Shown here in pieces: positions 51,441 to 59,879 of a stretch of DNA of 64,000 nt. Each line of letters begins with the position of its first letter. The stretch's first letter is position 1. A program made the translations under genes and the position numbers. The DNA comes from Chloroflexota bacterium (GTDB taxonomy: Bacteria > Chloroflexota > Anaerolineae > 4572-78 > J111), in NCBI GenBank assembly GCA_016860845.1, contig BOKF01000040.1, forward strand, positions 1 through 64,000, given 5' to 3'. The notes under the pieces were generated by a model. That model searched no databases. It worked only from the letters and a program-made list of their open reading frames with translations, and was not told the origin of the DNA.

Positions 51441-51833
51441 TTAGACTTCCTGGGTTTCCAGGCGGTCACGGCGGGGCTGTTTGTGGCCGTGATCCAGGGT
51501 AAGCAGGGAGGCGGTGAACCACTGCGCGGCGATACTACGCAGGGTGGCCGGGTTGCCTTCGTAGCTATCGAGGGGGACCATCCAAAGGGGCTCCACGCCG
51601 TTGTGATCCTGCCGGCAGCGGTCCGCTTTGTAGGAGAAGAGATGGCCGAACACAAACAGCCGGACCGGGCCGGCGTGCTGCAATTCGGCCATCATTTCAT
51701 ACTGGCCCAGGCCCACGGTGCTGATAAAGTAGTGATGCCGGTCATATTTGACGGTAAACCGGGCGGTTTGCTTGTCGGGGTTGAGCTGGACCGGGGAGCA
51801 GATGACTACCTCGCCCGCAAAAATGGGCCTCAT
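51441..51833 (-). CDS. Hypothetical protein, 130 aa
   Basis: Starts MRPIFAGEVVICSPVQL. A beta-rich front (TARFTVKYDRHHYFISTVG) and a helical back. Overlaps the 92-aa gene by 4 nt (ATGA). Unknown. Confidence 0.65.
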   Translation of the reverse strand: MRPIFAGEVVICSPVQLNPDKQTARFTVKYDRHHYFISTVGLGQYEMMAELQHAGPVRLFVFGHLFSYKADRCRQDHNGVEPLWMVPLDSYEGNPATLRSIAAQWFTASLLTLDHGHKQPRRDRLETQEV

Positions 51834-52108
51834 GGGTCATTCCGGTCCTGCCGCGATGGGTGTAGGTAGGGCGTGGTTGCTTTGAGCAATAGGAGCAGAT
51901 CGGCGAGATGGCCAGGGGGATCGCACTCCAGGAGGCGGTCGTTTTCGTCGGCTTCGGGGGGGATGGCCAGGGCACGCATGGGACAGTCCCAGCGTTCACA
52001 GCCGGCTTTGATGGCCTGGGGGCGGCAATCGGTGACGTAGAAGCCGCCGGCTAGCATAATCTCCCGCAGGAGTTGGCGTTTTTGGTAGGGGGTCATGCGT
52101 TGAGTCAT
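51830..52108 (-). CDS. Hypothetical Cys-containing protein, 92 aa
   Basis: Reads MTPYQKRQLLREIMLAGGFY near the start. Four Cys (TDCRPQ, AGCERWDCP, LECDPPG) could bind metal. Overlaps both neighbours by 4 nt. Unknown. Confidence 0.6.
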   Translation of the reverse strand: MTQRMTPYQKRQLLREIMLAGGFYVTDCRPQAIKAGCERWDCPMRALAIPPEADENDRLLECDPPGHLADLLLLLKATTPYLHPSRQDRNDP

Positions 52109-52356
52109 TTGGACTCGACTCCCGGCTCGCCGCCGTCTGAGGGGAAGCGCATGAGGACGATGATCCCGGTGTCGGCGATGTCAAAGCGGATAGTCATATT
52201 GACTTTGATAGTGGTGCCGTTGACGACAACGGAGTCGGCGGGGGTGTAGATGAGATGGGCGTCTTTGGTGCCCCGGAGCAGCCAGACGCCTTCAGCGCCA
52301 ATTTCGTTGGCGAGATCGGCAAGCTGTTGGAGCTTTGCGGTTAGTTCAGCGGTCAT
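52105..52356 (-). CDS. Hypothetical protein, 83 aa
   Basis: Helical N-terminus (LTAKLQQLADLANEIG) then a beta-rich half (VVVNGTTIKVNMTIRFDIAD). Possible small alpha/beta fold; good ribosome site AAGGAG. Unknown. Confidence 0.6.
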   Translation of the reverse strand: MTAELTAKLQQLADLANEIGAEGVWLLRGTKDAHLIYTPADSVVVNGTTIKVNMTIRFDIADTGIIVLMRFPSDGGEPGVESK

Positions 52357-52403
52357 GGGTTATCTCCTTTTTGGCGGGTCTAATAATATGGCCATCAATC
52401 GGT

Positions 52404-52574
52404 TTACCTGCTACCCCACAGAGGTATAGGATACTCCCACATTTGGAAGCCATCAAAAGGTTTGTCTCTTTGCCCTTGCTCTTTCCGTAAATTACGGGGG
52501 TGCCACTTGCCACACTTGCGGCAGTAAACCTCTAACTTGGGCAGCTCTCTTTTGAAGAAATTAAACAAGATCAT
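52404..52574 (-). CDS. Small zinc-knuckle-like protein, 56 aa
   Basis: Begins MILFNFFKRELPKLEV. CRKCGKWHP gives two Cys and a His close together; only one such pair is seen. Starts inside the end of the 89-aa gene. Unknown. Confidence 0.5.
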   Translation of the reverse strand: MILFNFFKRELPKLEVYCRKCGKWHPRNLRKEQGQRDKPFDGFQMWEYPIPLWGSR

Positions 52575-52830
52575 AGGCGGCCCCTCGGCTTTCCACGGGG
52601 AAGAGCGCGGCCTGCTGCGGGTTGCCCTCTCTGCCCTCCCCCAACCCCTCCCAGGGGGCGGGGAGAGCTGACCATTCTTTGATCCATTGGGAGAGGGTGA
52701 CGGACCAGTATAGCTCCTGGTAGTCGTGATAGGTGGCCTGGATTTCGCCGGTGGGCAGGCACTGCCAGGTTGATGGGACGGCGATGTTTGCGCCGGCGGG
52801 AAAGACGATTGTAATAGGGTATTTGTTCAT
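52561..52830 (-). CDS. Hypothetical protein, 89 aa
   Basis: Begins MNKYPITIVFPAGANIAVP and continues GEIQATYHDYQELYW. It overlaps the 3' part of the RepA-like gene in another frame, starting ATG at 52830. Codes protein-like sequence in its first 60 residues; the last 25 come from a C/G-run repeat. The RepA frame also runs through, so one of the two readings is likely extra. Confidence 0.5.
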   Translation of the reverse strand: MNKYPITIVFPAGANIAVPSTWQCLPTGEIQATYHDYQELYWSVTLSQWIKEWSALPAPWEGLGEGREGNPQQAALFPVESRGAAYDLV

Positions 52831-54286
52831 TTACGGTTCGCTTTTTATCACATGGCTCACATGGGCCATGTGATAGGGGGGGGGTCAAATTTTCGGGGGG
52901 GGTACTATCACATGGGCCATGTGTAGCCATGTCGTATGAGTCTATAAGACTCAAGTTTGCCATTTTTGGGCCATTTTCGGGCATTTTTGGGGTGTCGAGC
53001 CATGTGATCGAGCCATGTGATCCGTTCGAGCCATGTGATGCCATGTGATTTTCGGGGTCATCTGGGGGCTGATACAAGGCCCATTTGTTGCCCTTGATCT
53101 TCACTCCGAGCGTGTCTATTACCTGCCAGTCGAGCTTGCGGCGGGCCTCCTGGAGCATGGTTTCATTGTAGCCGGCTTCGGCGGCGGCAGTGCGAAGGTC
53201 GAAATAACTCAGCGGGCCGTCGCTGAGCAAGTCGAGCAGCCAGCGGGCACAATCGCCGGTGAGAGTGTCGGGGATAAAGGGCTTTTCGCTCACTTCATAG
53301 CTGAGCATGATCACGTCGGGATTGTGGGGGGCGGGGGTGTAGGACATGACCAGGGGCCGGGGATGCTTACAGAGGTTGGTTTTGACCATGTGCAGCCGGC
53401 GCGGGCCGTTGGGATCGAGGCCGGGGATGTAGAGGCCCAGAATGGAGCGAGCCATATAGGTCAGGTGGCTGGTGCCGCGTAGATCGTGCTGGCTGACCGG
53501 GCCGGCTCCGCTGTTCTGGCCATTGGCCGGCTTGCGGAGGTGGTGAACCAGGAGCAGCGCCAGGTTGAAGTGATTGGCCAGATTAGCCAGGAAGTTCAGC
53601 AGCTCGCGGGTGTCCTCGACGTTGTTTTCTCCCTTGCTGCTGATGGTGGAGAGGGAGTCTATGGTGAGCAGATCGGGCTTGAGGTCGTAGCACATATCAA
53701 TCAGGTGGTCCTGGTTGCGCTTCAGGCCGAGGTCGAGCATTTCCCGGTCCGGGCGCTGGACAGGGTAGAAACAGTCGAGGCGCATGTCCCAGCCGGCCAG
53801 CCGGTCGTAGATGACCGGGAGGAAGCCTTCAGCGTCTACATAGATGATGTTGCCGCTTTGGATGTTTAACGGCACGCCGTCCGGGGCGGGCAGGTCCATG
53901 ATGTTGCGCCGGGCCAGGTCAAGGGCGACGTTAGTTTTACCGACGCCGGCATCGGCGGCCAGGACGGTGAGCAGGCCACGGGGCACCCAATTGGGCCAGT
54001 ACCAGGTGACTTCGGGGAGGTTGGGGCCAAGATGGGCCAGGGTTTCATAGTGCTGTTTTTGTTGGGGGCGCAGCTCGGCGATGGTGTCAATGGTGGCGGC
54101 CAGGTCGGGGTACTCCGTTTTGACGGCGAGCAGGGCTTGAATGGCCTCATAGCGGTCGGGGAGTTTGGCGGCCACCACTTGCCAGAGGTAGTCGTAAGGA
54201 TCGGCAAGCTGGTTTAGCTCCAGCTCAGGCTGCCCCCCATTGAGCAGATCACAAATTGCCTGTTGCTGGCGGCGGTCAGTCAGCAT
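52571..54286 (-). CDS. RepA-like RecA-fold ATPase (AAA_25)
   Basis: 571 residues, GGAGA ribosome site. Walker A ADAGVGKT (111-118) in LLTVLAADAGVGKTNVALDL, Walker B PDLLTIDSLSTIS, then LLLVHHLRKP and DLRGTSHLTYMARSI, the pattern of hexameric RepA/DnaB-type helicases. A winged-helix-like section follows at about 345-400. The next section (about 405-440) is coded by iteron-like repeats. The last 80 residues, Arg/Pro/Gly-rich, look like out-of-frame coding over the 89-aa gene, so the true end may be earlier or a frameshift has joined them. Probably drives replication of the excised element. Confidence 0.85.
   Translation of the reverse strand: MLTDRRQQQAICDLLNGGQPELELNQLADPYDYLWQVVAAKLPDRYEAIQALLAVKTEYPDLAATIDTIAELRPQQKQHYETLAHLGPNLPEVTWYWPNWVPRGLLTVLAADAGVGKTNVALDLARRNIMDLPAPDGVPLNIQSGNIIYVDAEGFLPVIYDRLAGWDMRLDCFYPVQRPDREMLDLGLKRNQDHLIDMCYDLKPDLLTIDSLSTISSKGENNVEDTRELLNFLANLANHFNLALLLVHHLRKPANGQNSGAGPVSQHDLRGTSHLTYMARSILGLYIPGLDPNGPRRLHMVKTNLCKHPRPLVMSYTPAPHNPDVIMLSYEVSEKPFIPDTLTGDCARWLLDLLSDGPLSYFDLRTAAAEAGYNETMLQEARRKLDWQVIDTLGVKIKGNKWALYQPPDDPENHMASHGSNGSHGSITWLDTPKMPENGPKMANLSLIDSYDMATHGPCDSTPPENLTPPLSHGPCEPCDKKRTVNEQIPYYNRLSRRRKHRRPINLAVPAHRRNPGHLSRLPGAILVRHPLPMDQRMVSSPRPLGGVGGGQRGQPAAGRALPRGKPRGRL
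52848..53049. repeat. Iteron cluster (CCATGTGAT) inside the rep gene, candidate origin
   Basis: CCATGTGAT occurs at 52866, 53000, 53013, 53031 and 53041, and its complement ATCACATGG at 52848 and 52907; partial copies at 52917 and 52928. Four direct copies lie within 50 bp, spaced 10 to 18 nt apart. A run of G (52875-52902) lies between the groups. Origins embedded in replication genes are known in phages such as lambda. Confidence 0.7.
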
Positions 54287-54540
54287 CGTTCTGTCTCCTT
54301 TGACGTGTGTTCTCGCTTGAGCTGCTGCAAGCGGTCAATGGCTTTGAGGCAGCGCCGATAGCGGACCAGGGCATGGCGGTCCACGTCGGCACCGGGGTGG
54401 AGTTCGATCATTTTGGCCATGAGGCGGTCCGGTTCGGATTTCTCCCGCAGGAGCGTGATGGCCAGGTCCAGGGCCTCGGCCGGGGTCATTTCGCCGTTGA
54501 GGGTGTAGGTTAGGGCGGGGTCAGTCATGGGCGTGTCCAT
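54280..54540 (-). CDS. Small helical protein, 86 aa
   Basis: MTDPALTYTLNGEMTPAEAL start region; helical and charged; ends overlapping the rep gene start by 7 nt. Could be a loader or partner of RepA from position alone. Confidence 0.55.
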   Translation of the reverse strand: MDTPMTDPALTYTLNGEMTPAEALDLAITLLREKSEPDRLMAKMIELHPGADVDRHALVRYRRCLKAIDRLQQLKREHTSKETERC

Positions 54541-55948
54541 TCGTGCCGTGCCGCTGGGCTTTGTAGGCCAGCAGTTGGGTTAGGTAGTCACGGCTGGAGT
54601 CGTAGAGGGTTTCGGGTTCGTCCGGTAGCTCTGGCTCCGGGAGGGGGAAGTCTTCGTCCAGGTCCAGGTCAACCCGCTTTAGGGCCTCGAATAGCGTGCC
54701 ATACACGGCCCGGCCTCGTTGCTTGATCTCTGCCAGGCGCTCCTTATAGGCGTCAATCCGGGGTTGGAAGTCTCGGATTAATTCGGCGAAGTCCTCACGG
54801 ACCAGCTTGAAGTCATCCAACAGCACGCCATAGTCATCCTCAAGGGACTCCAGGTCGTCGCGGTGGTCTTCGATGACGGCTTGCCGTTCACTGGCTAGGG
54901 CCTGTTGAAGCGCCTCTTTTTGCTCCATCGCTCGCTGGGTCAGGGTGGGATCGTGGTAGTGAAGGATGGCAGCGGTGACGATCCGGGCAAGCTGGCCGGG
55001 GTAAAGCGCCTCGAGCGCGTCAAGTTCCACTTGCCCTTGACCATAGGCTGCTTCAAAGTTGGCCTTGCGGAGATCCGAGTCCTTGACCGGGACGCGGGGC
55101 AAGGTGAAGTGGGCTACCTGGTCGGCGGTCAAGACGATGGGATGTAGTCGGATATCCAAAGCCTCAAAGCCTTCGTTGCGCTGGAAAAACTCGATCTTGC
55201 GGGCCACGCTGATGGGCATACCCAGGCCGGCAGGGTCGAAGTCGCTAATGTAGAGGATGCGGGCCGGTTTGTTGGCTTCCTGGGCGCGGCGCATGAAGTC
55301 CACCACGGCAGTGATAGACATCTCGCCAGCTCCTGTAACCAGGTTGATCGAGTAGCGCCGGCAGAGGGGGGTTAGCACGTCGTTCATAGTGGTTTTCTCG
55401 CACCATATTTCCAGGTGGAAGGGCTGCGGGATGCTTTCGTAGCCGCTGACCTCGAAGGCGGGCGGATCGGGCAAGGCATAGGGCAGGCTGTCCAGTTCGG
55501 GCAGTTCGGGCAGCTCGTAGCCGTCCTCATCCCAGCCGCCGGTGAGACCATAGCCGGGGGTGGGGTCGTCACCCCAATAGTAGGCATTGATGGCCGCTTC
55601 GGGGTTGCGCCGGTCCACAAAGGCGCTGGCTTGGACCAGGCCCAGGTAACGCGCCCACTTGGAAGCGTTGTTGAGGTAGTCCCAACAGGACTCGGTGTTC
55701 TCGTAGGGGCGGCCATCGGGCCGGGCAATGGGCGGGTTCTGGCTGACGATCTGGTAATGAACGCGGCGCAAGTGAACGCCACGGCCATAACCGAAGCTGC
55801 GCCAGAGGTTGGTAAACCATTCAGCGGCGATGATCTCCGAGGGCCGGCCCGTGTAGAAGGGGTCATTGGCGGGAGCCAGGGCGCACAATTCAGTGACGCT
55901 GATACCCTGGCTGGCTGCGAGTTGTTTGATGATGTCGTAGTTGATCAT
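54521..55948 (-). CDS. Spo11/Topo VI A-like TOPRIM protein (Mini-A-like)
   Basis: 475 residues. Residues about 40-115 resemble the winged helix that bears the catalytic Tyr (LRRVHYQIVS, Tyr65). TOPRIM follows: Glu184 (EIWCEKTTM), GAGEMSIT, and DFDPAG (Asp236, Asp238), the E and DxD residues that bind Mg in Spo11/TopoVIA. The C-terminal 150 residues form a long coiled coil. No Topo VI B subunit is seen. Free A-like proteins ('Mini-A') have been reported in mobile elements; DNA cleavage or replication roles are inferred. It lies next to the RepA gene. Confidence 0.72.
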   Translation of the reverse strand: MINYDIIKQLAASQGISVTELCALAPANDPFYTGRPSEIIAAEWFTNLWRSFGYGRGVHLRRVHYQIVSQNPPIARPDGRPYENTESCWDYLNNASKWARYLGLVQASAFVDRRNPEAAINAYYWGDDPTPGYGLTGGWDEDGYELPELPELDSLPYALPDPPAFEVSGYESIPQPFHLEIWCEKTTMNDVLTPLCRRYSINLVTGAGEMSITAVVDFMRRAQEANKPARILYISDFDPAGLGMPISVARKIEFFQRNEGFEALDIRLHPIVLTADQVAHFTLPRVPVKDSDLRKANFEAAYGQGQVELDALEALYPGQLARIVTAAILHYHDPTLTQRAMEQKEALQQALASERQAVIEDHRDDLESLEDDYGVLLDDFKLVREDFAELIRDFQPRIDAYKERLAEIKQRGRAVYGTLFEALKRVDLDLDEDFPLPEPELPDEPETLYDSSRDYLTQLLAYKAQRHGTNGHAHD

Positions 55949-55953
55949 GGGGG

Positions 55954-56196
55954 TTATCCTTTCTTGGGTTTGAGTTGTTTGAGGATGCGCCGATCCTGGC
56001 CAACCGTCAGGGCGGCGACGATGTAGGCGATTTCCTGGCGGGTGAGGTTGGCGTCCCGATGGCCGCCGGCAACGGCCGCTTTGAGGGTGTTGTCTGCGGC
56101 GGCGATGACGGCGGTTTTGAGTTCGTCGGGCTTGGGAAAAGAGAGGTTGAACGATTTGTGCAGCTCGTTGGCCAGTTCTTGGATAAAGTCAGTCAT
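55954..56196 (-). CDS. Hypothetical helical protein, 80 aa
   Basis: Starts MTDFIQELANELHKSFNL. Entirely helical. Adjacent to the Spo11-like gene (5-nt gap). Unknown. Confidence 0.6.
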   Translation of the reverse strand: MTDFIQELANELHKSFNLSFPKPDELKTAVIAAADNTLKAAVAGGHRDANLTRQEIAYIVAALTVGQDRRILKQLKPKKG

Positions 56197-56207
56197 AGTC
56201 CTTCCTC

Positions 56208-56480
56208 CTAAATAGGTAAAGCCAATTGTTTTGAGTTTTCCGGCCGGATGGCTTTCCGGGCCGGGATGGTGTAGCGGTCAACATCGGGATGGAGTTTGCC
56301 GTATTCTTCCATCCACTTTTCGGCCAGGGCCTCGGTGTTTTCCATTGCCTGCTTCTGGCCTTTGCCGTGATTGGCTCCGCCACAGATGCAGGTGCAATCT
56401 GGGTGTTTGGCGTCATAGCAGTGTGCGTCACATCTGCCAATCAGTCCTTCGCTGTTGTAAGCGGCGATCATGGTGGTCAT
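56208..56480 (-). CDS. Cys/His-rich zinc-binding-like protein, 90 aa
   Basis: Begins MTTMIAAYNSEGLIG and has CDAHCYDAKHPDCTCICGG, five Cys and two His in 19 residues, almost certainly metal-binding. I have seen this pattern in phage-associated small proteins; no function known. Confidence 0.65.
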   Translation of the reverse strand: MTTMIAAYNSEGLIGRCDAHCYDAKHPDCTCICGGANHGKGQKQAMENTEALAEKWMEEYGKLHPDVDRYTIPARKAIRPENSKQLALPI

Positions 56481-56492
56481 GGGGCTGCCCTT

Positions 56493-57152
56493 TCAATCCC
56501 AGAAGCCCACGTCATAGGCTTCAAATTGTCCGATGAAGGTTTCTGAGGGAGCTATACTGGTAAATGACAAGCCTTCCTCATCATCAAGGTAAATGATTCT
56601 TGCTGGCCCTTCTAGGGTTTCGCTGGGTGGTCGGGCCTGCACTCGCCGGATCAATTCACGCTCGGCCATGAGGCCGTCGCCATGCTGCTCCCCAATATCC
56701 ATGACCAACCAGACCAGGCTTTTAAGGCTCATCTTCTGATATTTTTGATTTATCGTTATGGTGGTGGCTTCTGTTTTGGCTTCCTCTATTCGCCGCTTCA
56801 AGTAATTTACGTGGTTGGTCCAGCTATCAATCGTCTCAGGGTGTGCTTTTTCCTTTTTGAAGCCCTCCAAAGTCCGTTGAGCATTGTTTAATTCATAGGT
56901 CCAGTGATAAATGGATTTGCGCTCAATAACCCTGGTGGTCTCCCGGTCAAGGTAAGGGTCCGACAACTCCCCCACGTCATCCCCTAATCGCTGGTACTCC
57001 CGCAGGATGCCTCTGGATTGAACAAAAGCGGCCTCCTCTGAGGCGCATTTACCCTCACCTATCAAGGCGTTGTCACTGCTGCCGGGTCCACCCCTGATGA
57101 TGCGATAAACCCAGGTTTTTTTGTCGCTATTGAAGATTTCTCGAAAGATCAT
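56493..57152 (-). CDS. Hypothetical protein, 219 aa
   Basis: Soluble; central coiled-coil-like segment (YELNNAQRTLEGFKKEK). No family recognised. Same strand and spacing as the neighbouring small genes. Confidence 0.6.
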   Translation of the reverse strand: MIFREIFNSDKKTWVYRIIRGGPGSSDNALIGEGKCASEEAAFVQSRGILREYQRLGDDVGELSDPYLDRETTRVIERKSIYHWTYELNNAQRTLEGFKKEKAHPETIDSWTNHVNYLKRRIEEAKTEATTITINQKYQKMSLKSLVWLVMDIGEQHGDGLMAERELIRRVQARPPSETLEGPARIIYLDDEEGLSFTSIAPSETFIGQFEAYDVGFWD

Positions 57153-57155
57153 GGG

Positions 57156-57596
57156 TTAATCCCTCCTGCTGATTATTGTTTTGGCCTCATCAAGAGCCTT
57201 GCTTAGAAGCTCCTGCACTCGCTCTTTGTTGCTGTGTGGCGTGCCGGCGTGGTATCTGATCTCGCCCAGATAGCGCAAGGCCCAATGATGCAAGTCCTTT
57301 AGGGCCTGAAACATGTCAGGCTCATCTATCGGGGTGGCGCTCAAACGCTGCCAGGCTTCCAAGTCAATGCCGGTATCCTGTAGGGCCTGCTTGAGATTGG
57401 GGGCCTCAATGATGTGATCGTAGCCCCGCCAAAATTCGGGAGCATCGGCGGGGAGGTTCTCTAAGGTATCCTCCCAGCCACAATCACAATGTCCCCCTTG
57501 ACGAATAAAGCAGCCATCGTCATGGCCATCGTGATTGAGTAGATACCAGTCGTATCCATCAAGGGGCACAAGGCCAGTAATTCTGAATTTAGGCAT
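57156..57596 (-). CDS. Hypothetical protein, 146 aa
   Basis: N-terminal half has paired Cys/His (GHDDGCFIRQGGHCDCGW), a possible zinc site; C-terminal half is helical. Unknown. Confidence 0.6.
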   Translation of the reverse strand: MPKFRITGLVPLDGYDWYLLNHDGHDDGCFIRQGGHCDCGWEDTLENLPADAPEFWRGYDHIIEAPNLKQALQDTGIDLEAWQRLSATPIDEPDMFQALKDLHHWALRYLGEIRYHAGTPHSNKERVQELLSKALDEAKTIISRRD

Positions 57597-57599
57597 AGG

Positions 57600-57875
57600 T
57601 TAATCCTCCTCGTCATCATCCATTCTGGCCAGAGCGTCCAGGGCGCACGTGACGCGCTCGGTTTCTCTGGCAAATTCACGCTCTAAGATAGGGTCAATCT
57701 CGCCGGTGGTGAGGACGCGGCGAATGAAGCGGCTGCGCTGGCCGGCGGTGAGCTGGTCTAAGCGGTCCATTAAACTGTCCTCTGCTTCAAAGCGGCCTCG
57801 CCGTAGGCGAAAGGTGATACGTATTTCCGGGCCGTCTGCGCGGGGGCGGCCTCTGGATCGTTTTACGTCTGACAT
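57600..57875 (-). CDS. Ribbon-helix-helix-like protein, candidate ParR
   Basis: 91 residues. A basic tail (KRSRGRPRADG) is followed by a strand RITFRLRRG and helices, fitting a ribbon-helix-helix DNA-binding fold. The gene ends and starts in contact with the ParM-like gene. ParR adaptors are small RHH proteins encoded beside ParM, so this is the likely partner. Direct DNA target parC is not identified. Confidence 0.6.
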   Translation of the reverse strand: MSDVKRSRGRPRADGPEIRITFRLRRGRFEAEDSLMDRLDQLTAGQRSRFIRRVLTTGEIDPILEREFARETERVTCALDALARMDDDEED

Positions 57876-58931
57876 TTATTGCTTTGCCTCGGTTAACTGT
57901 TTTTCGTCGGACGTTTTTTCCCTCCAGATGGGGCGCTGGGCGAAGTAGCAAAAGCCGATGGCATTGGCCAGGGCCGGGTGCGCGAGCAGCACGCCGTTGC
58001 GGGGGAACGCGGCCCGGATCGCCGGTCCTAAGATGGCTGCTCCGCCGCCAAAAATAAGAATACGGCTCATGCGCTCGCCATTGCCCCACAGTCGAGTGGC
58101 GGCGGCGGTCACTTGTTGAGCCAGGGCGGTCGTGGCGGAGTCAATCAGGTCGCCGATGTCCTGGTACTGGCCAAAGACTTCAATGCGGCGCTGGTGGATG
58201 GCCTCATCAATTTCGTGGGGGGTCAGGATCAGGCCAAAGCGCCGGTTGATGGCGTCGCCCACAATTTCAATGACGTTGCGGACGCCGACCCGCTCACCGG
58301 CACTCCACTGCTCGACCGGCTCCAGGGCTTTGATGACCGATAAGTCCGTGGTATTCCAGCCCACGTCCAAAAAGGCGAAGGTGCGCAAGATCTCGCTTTC
58401 GGGGATGGTTGAAAGGCCGGTCTGGTCAAGCACGTGGTTATAAAAGCCACCGAAGGGTTGGGCCTGCACCACAACCTGGTGAATGGTGATGGTGCGCTGC
58501 TGCTTGCCCCAGGTGAAATGGTGTTCGCCCTTGAGGGACCGGGATAGTTTTTTCCAATCGTCAAGCCAGAGGACGGGTAAACCCGTCACTACATAGGCGT
58601 GTGAGACTTCCAGCCGGGCCAGAGCAGCCAAGGCCAAAACGCGCTCCTCATCGCTGCCGATCCGGGCGCGGTCTTGCCGGCCTGATTGGGTGCGGCTGTG
58701 CTTCAGGGCGTCGTCGCCGATGTAGTATTCCACGCCGTCATAGATCATGCGGGTGGCGCGGCGGCGGGTGGCTCCTCCCAGGCCGGTGCCGAAGTGGGTC
58801 AAGTCCTGGGCCTGGCCCAAGATGCTGGGAAAAGCGACGGTTGACAGCTTGCCGTCTGCGAGTTTGGCGGCTTTGACATCGCCGAAGCCAACGTCAAGGC
58901 CGATGCGTTCAATGGTGGTTTGGGGTGCCAT
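57876..58931 (-). CDS. ParM/StbA-like actin, plasmid segregation
   Basis: 351 residues. Actin-like ATPase motifs: phosphate 1 GLDVGFGDVKAAK at 11, phosphate 2 FLDVGWNTTDLSVI (about 188), adenosine LIFGGGAAILGP (about 297). These mark the ParM/Alp branch that builds filaments to move plasmid copies apart. Its presence implies that the element can exist as an extrachromosomal replicon. Confidence 0.82.
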   Translation of the reverse strand: MAPQTTIERIGLDVGFGDVKAAKLADGKLSTVAFPSILGQAQDLTHFGTGLGGATRRRATRMIYDGVEYYIGDDALKHSRTQSGRQDRARIGSDEERVLALAALARLEVSHAYVVTGLPVLWLDDWKKLSRSLKGEHHFTWGKQQRTITIHQVVVQAQPFGGFYNHVLDQTGLSTIPESEILRTFAFLDVGWNTTDLSVIKALEPVEQWSAGERVGVRNVIEIVGDAINRRFGLILTPHEIDEAIHQRRIEVFGQYQDIGDLIDSATTALAQQVTAAATRLWGNGERMSRILIFGGGAAILGPAIRAAFPRNGVLLAHPALANAIGFCYFAQRPIWREKTSDEKQLTEAKQ

Positions 58932-59734
58932 TACCCTACTCCTTCTATAAATTCGTAATTACTCACATCATCGCTTGCGTGCGTGTGCGTGCGTGCGTTC
59001 ACGTAGGCCAAAAACGAGAGATAGCCCGCTTTTGTCAGTTCCCGGCCTTGCGCGGGGGCCGCTTTGTTGCGCCAACGGATCACTTCAGCTTTGGTCAAAT
59101 CATCAAGCAGCCGGGAATATTCCCCTTTGCTAAACAGTTTGCCCCGGCCTGTCCAGGTACTTTCAGCCAGGCTCCGCTTTTCCAGCGTTATGCCTCTGGA
59201 AAATTGGTAAAAATCATCCTGGCTAATCCCTTCGGGCAACTGGAAGCGTAACATATGCTTGACCGAGCCGCTTTCGGTTTTGTGGATGATTTCCAGGGTG
59301 ATAGGCTCTGGCTCCGGCGCTCCGGCCTGGCCGTCGCCGTCAAAGTCTCGATTGATGATTTTCTCGACAATCCACAAAGCCCTCTGGTGGTCGGCTGAGA
59401 TGAGCCACCAGGCCAGCGACGTGGACAGGATAAAGGCCGGGCCGGGCGTCCACCAGGGCCAGCCGTTGACGAAGGCGGGCAGGCCGATAGAGAGCAGGCC
59501 GCCGATCAAGCCCCAGACGGCGCTTTGAGCCAGGGGGACCAGGACATCGGACTCCCACGTTGCGGGCCGGGCCGGTTGGCGGCGCTCATAGTTGCTGTAG
59601 GTGGGGGCCAGCGGCGCAGGTTCAAGCGGGGTCTGCACGGCGTTTTGAAACGTGGCCGGCTGGCTCCAACCGTGATAGGTTGGGCGGGCGGGGACGATGG
59701 CCAGCGGGTGGCCGCAGTGTGGACATGGTTCCAT
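58931..59734 (-). CDS. Zinc-ribbon / two-TM / winged-helix protein
   Basis: 267 residues. N-terminus EPCPHCGHPL is half of a zinc ribbon, two helices lie at about 85-130 (LIGGLLSIGLPAFVNGW and AFILSTSLAWWLI), and the C-terminal part (about 160-250) looks like a winged helix (TKAEVIRWRNK). End includes a short repeat ARTHTHASDD coded by a GTGC microsatellite. Could link membrane and DNA; unknown. Confidence 0.65.
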   Translation of the reverse strand: MEPCPHCGHPLAIVPARPTYHGWSQPATFQNAVQTPLEPAPLAPTYSNYERRQPARPATWESDVLVPLAQSAVWGLIGGLLSIGLPAFVNGWPWWTPGPAFILSTSLAWWLISADHQRALWIVEKIINRDFDGDGQAGAPEPEPITLEIIHKTESGSVKHMLRFQLPEGISQDDFYQFSRGITLEKRSLAESTWTGRGKLFSKGEYSRLLDDLTKAEVIRWRNKAAPAQGRELTKAGYLSFLAYVNARTHTHASDDVSNYEFIEGVG

Positions 59735-59735
59735 G

Positions 59736-59879
59736 TCAGCCTCCTATGGCCCAAACGAGGGCAGTAGCGACAATAACCACCATTGTCAGGGTAACTACCC
59801 AGCGCGGCGGCGCTGGGGCGTTGATAATGCGATAGTGAGACTTGGGCAGGTCAATGATTTGGGGTCTGGTGAGTTTCAT
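59736..59879 (-). CDS. Micro membrane protein, 47 aa
   Basis: MKLTRPQIIDLPKSHYRI then one helix (WVVTLTMVVIVATALVWAI). Overlaps the 116-aa gene by 4 nt. Unknown. Confidence 0.55.
   Translation of the reverse strand: MKLTRPQIIDLPKSHYRIINAPAPPRWVVTLTMVVIVATALVWAIGG

Noticed and set aside
52848..53049. CRISPR-like or restriction-site cluster
   Set aside because: Repeats are only 9 bp, in both orientations, inside a replication gene; iterons fit better.
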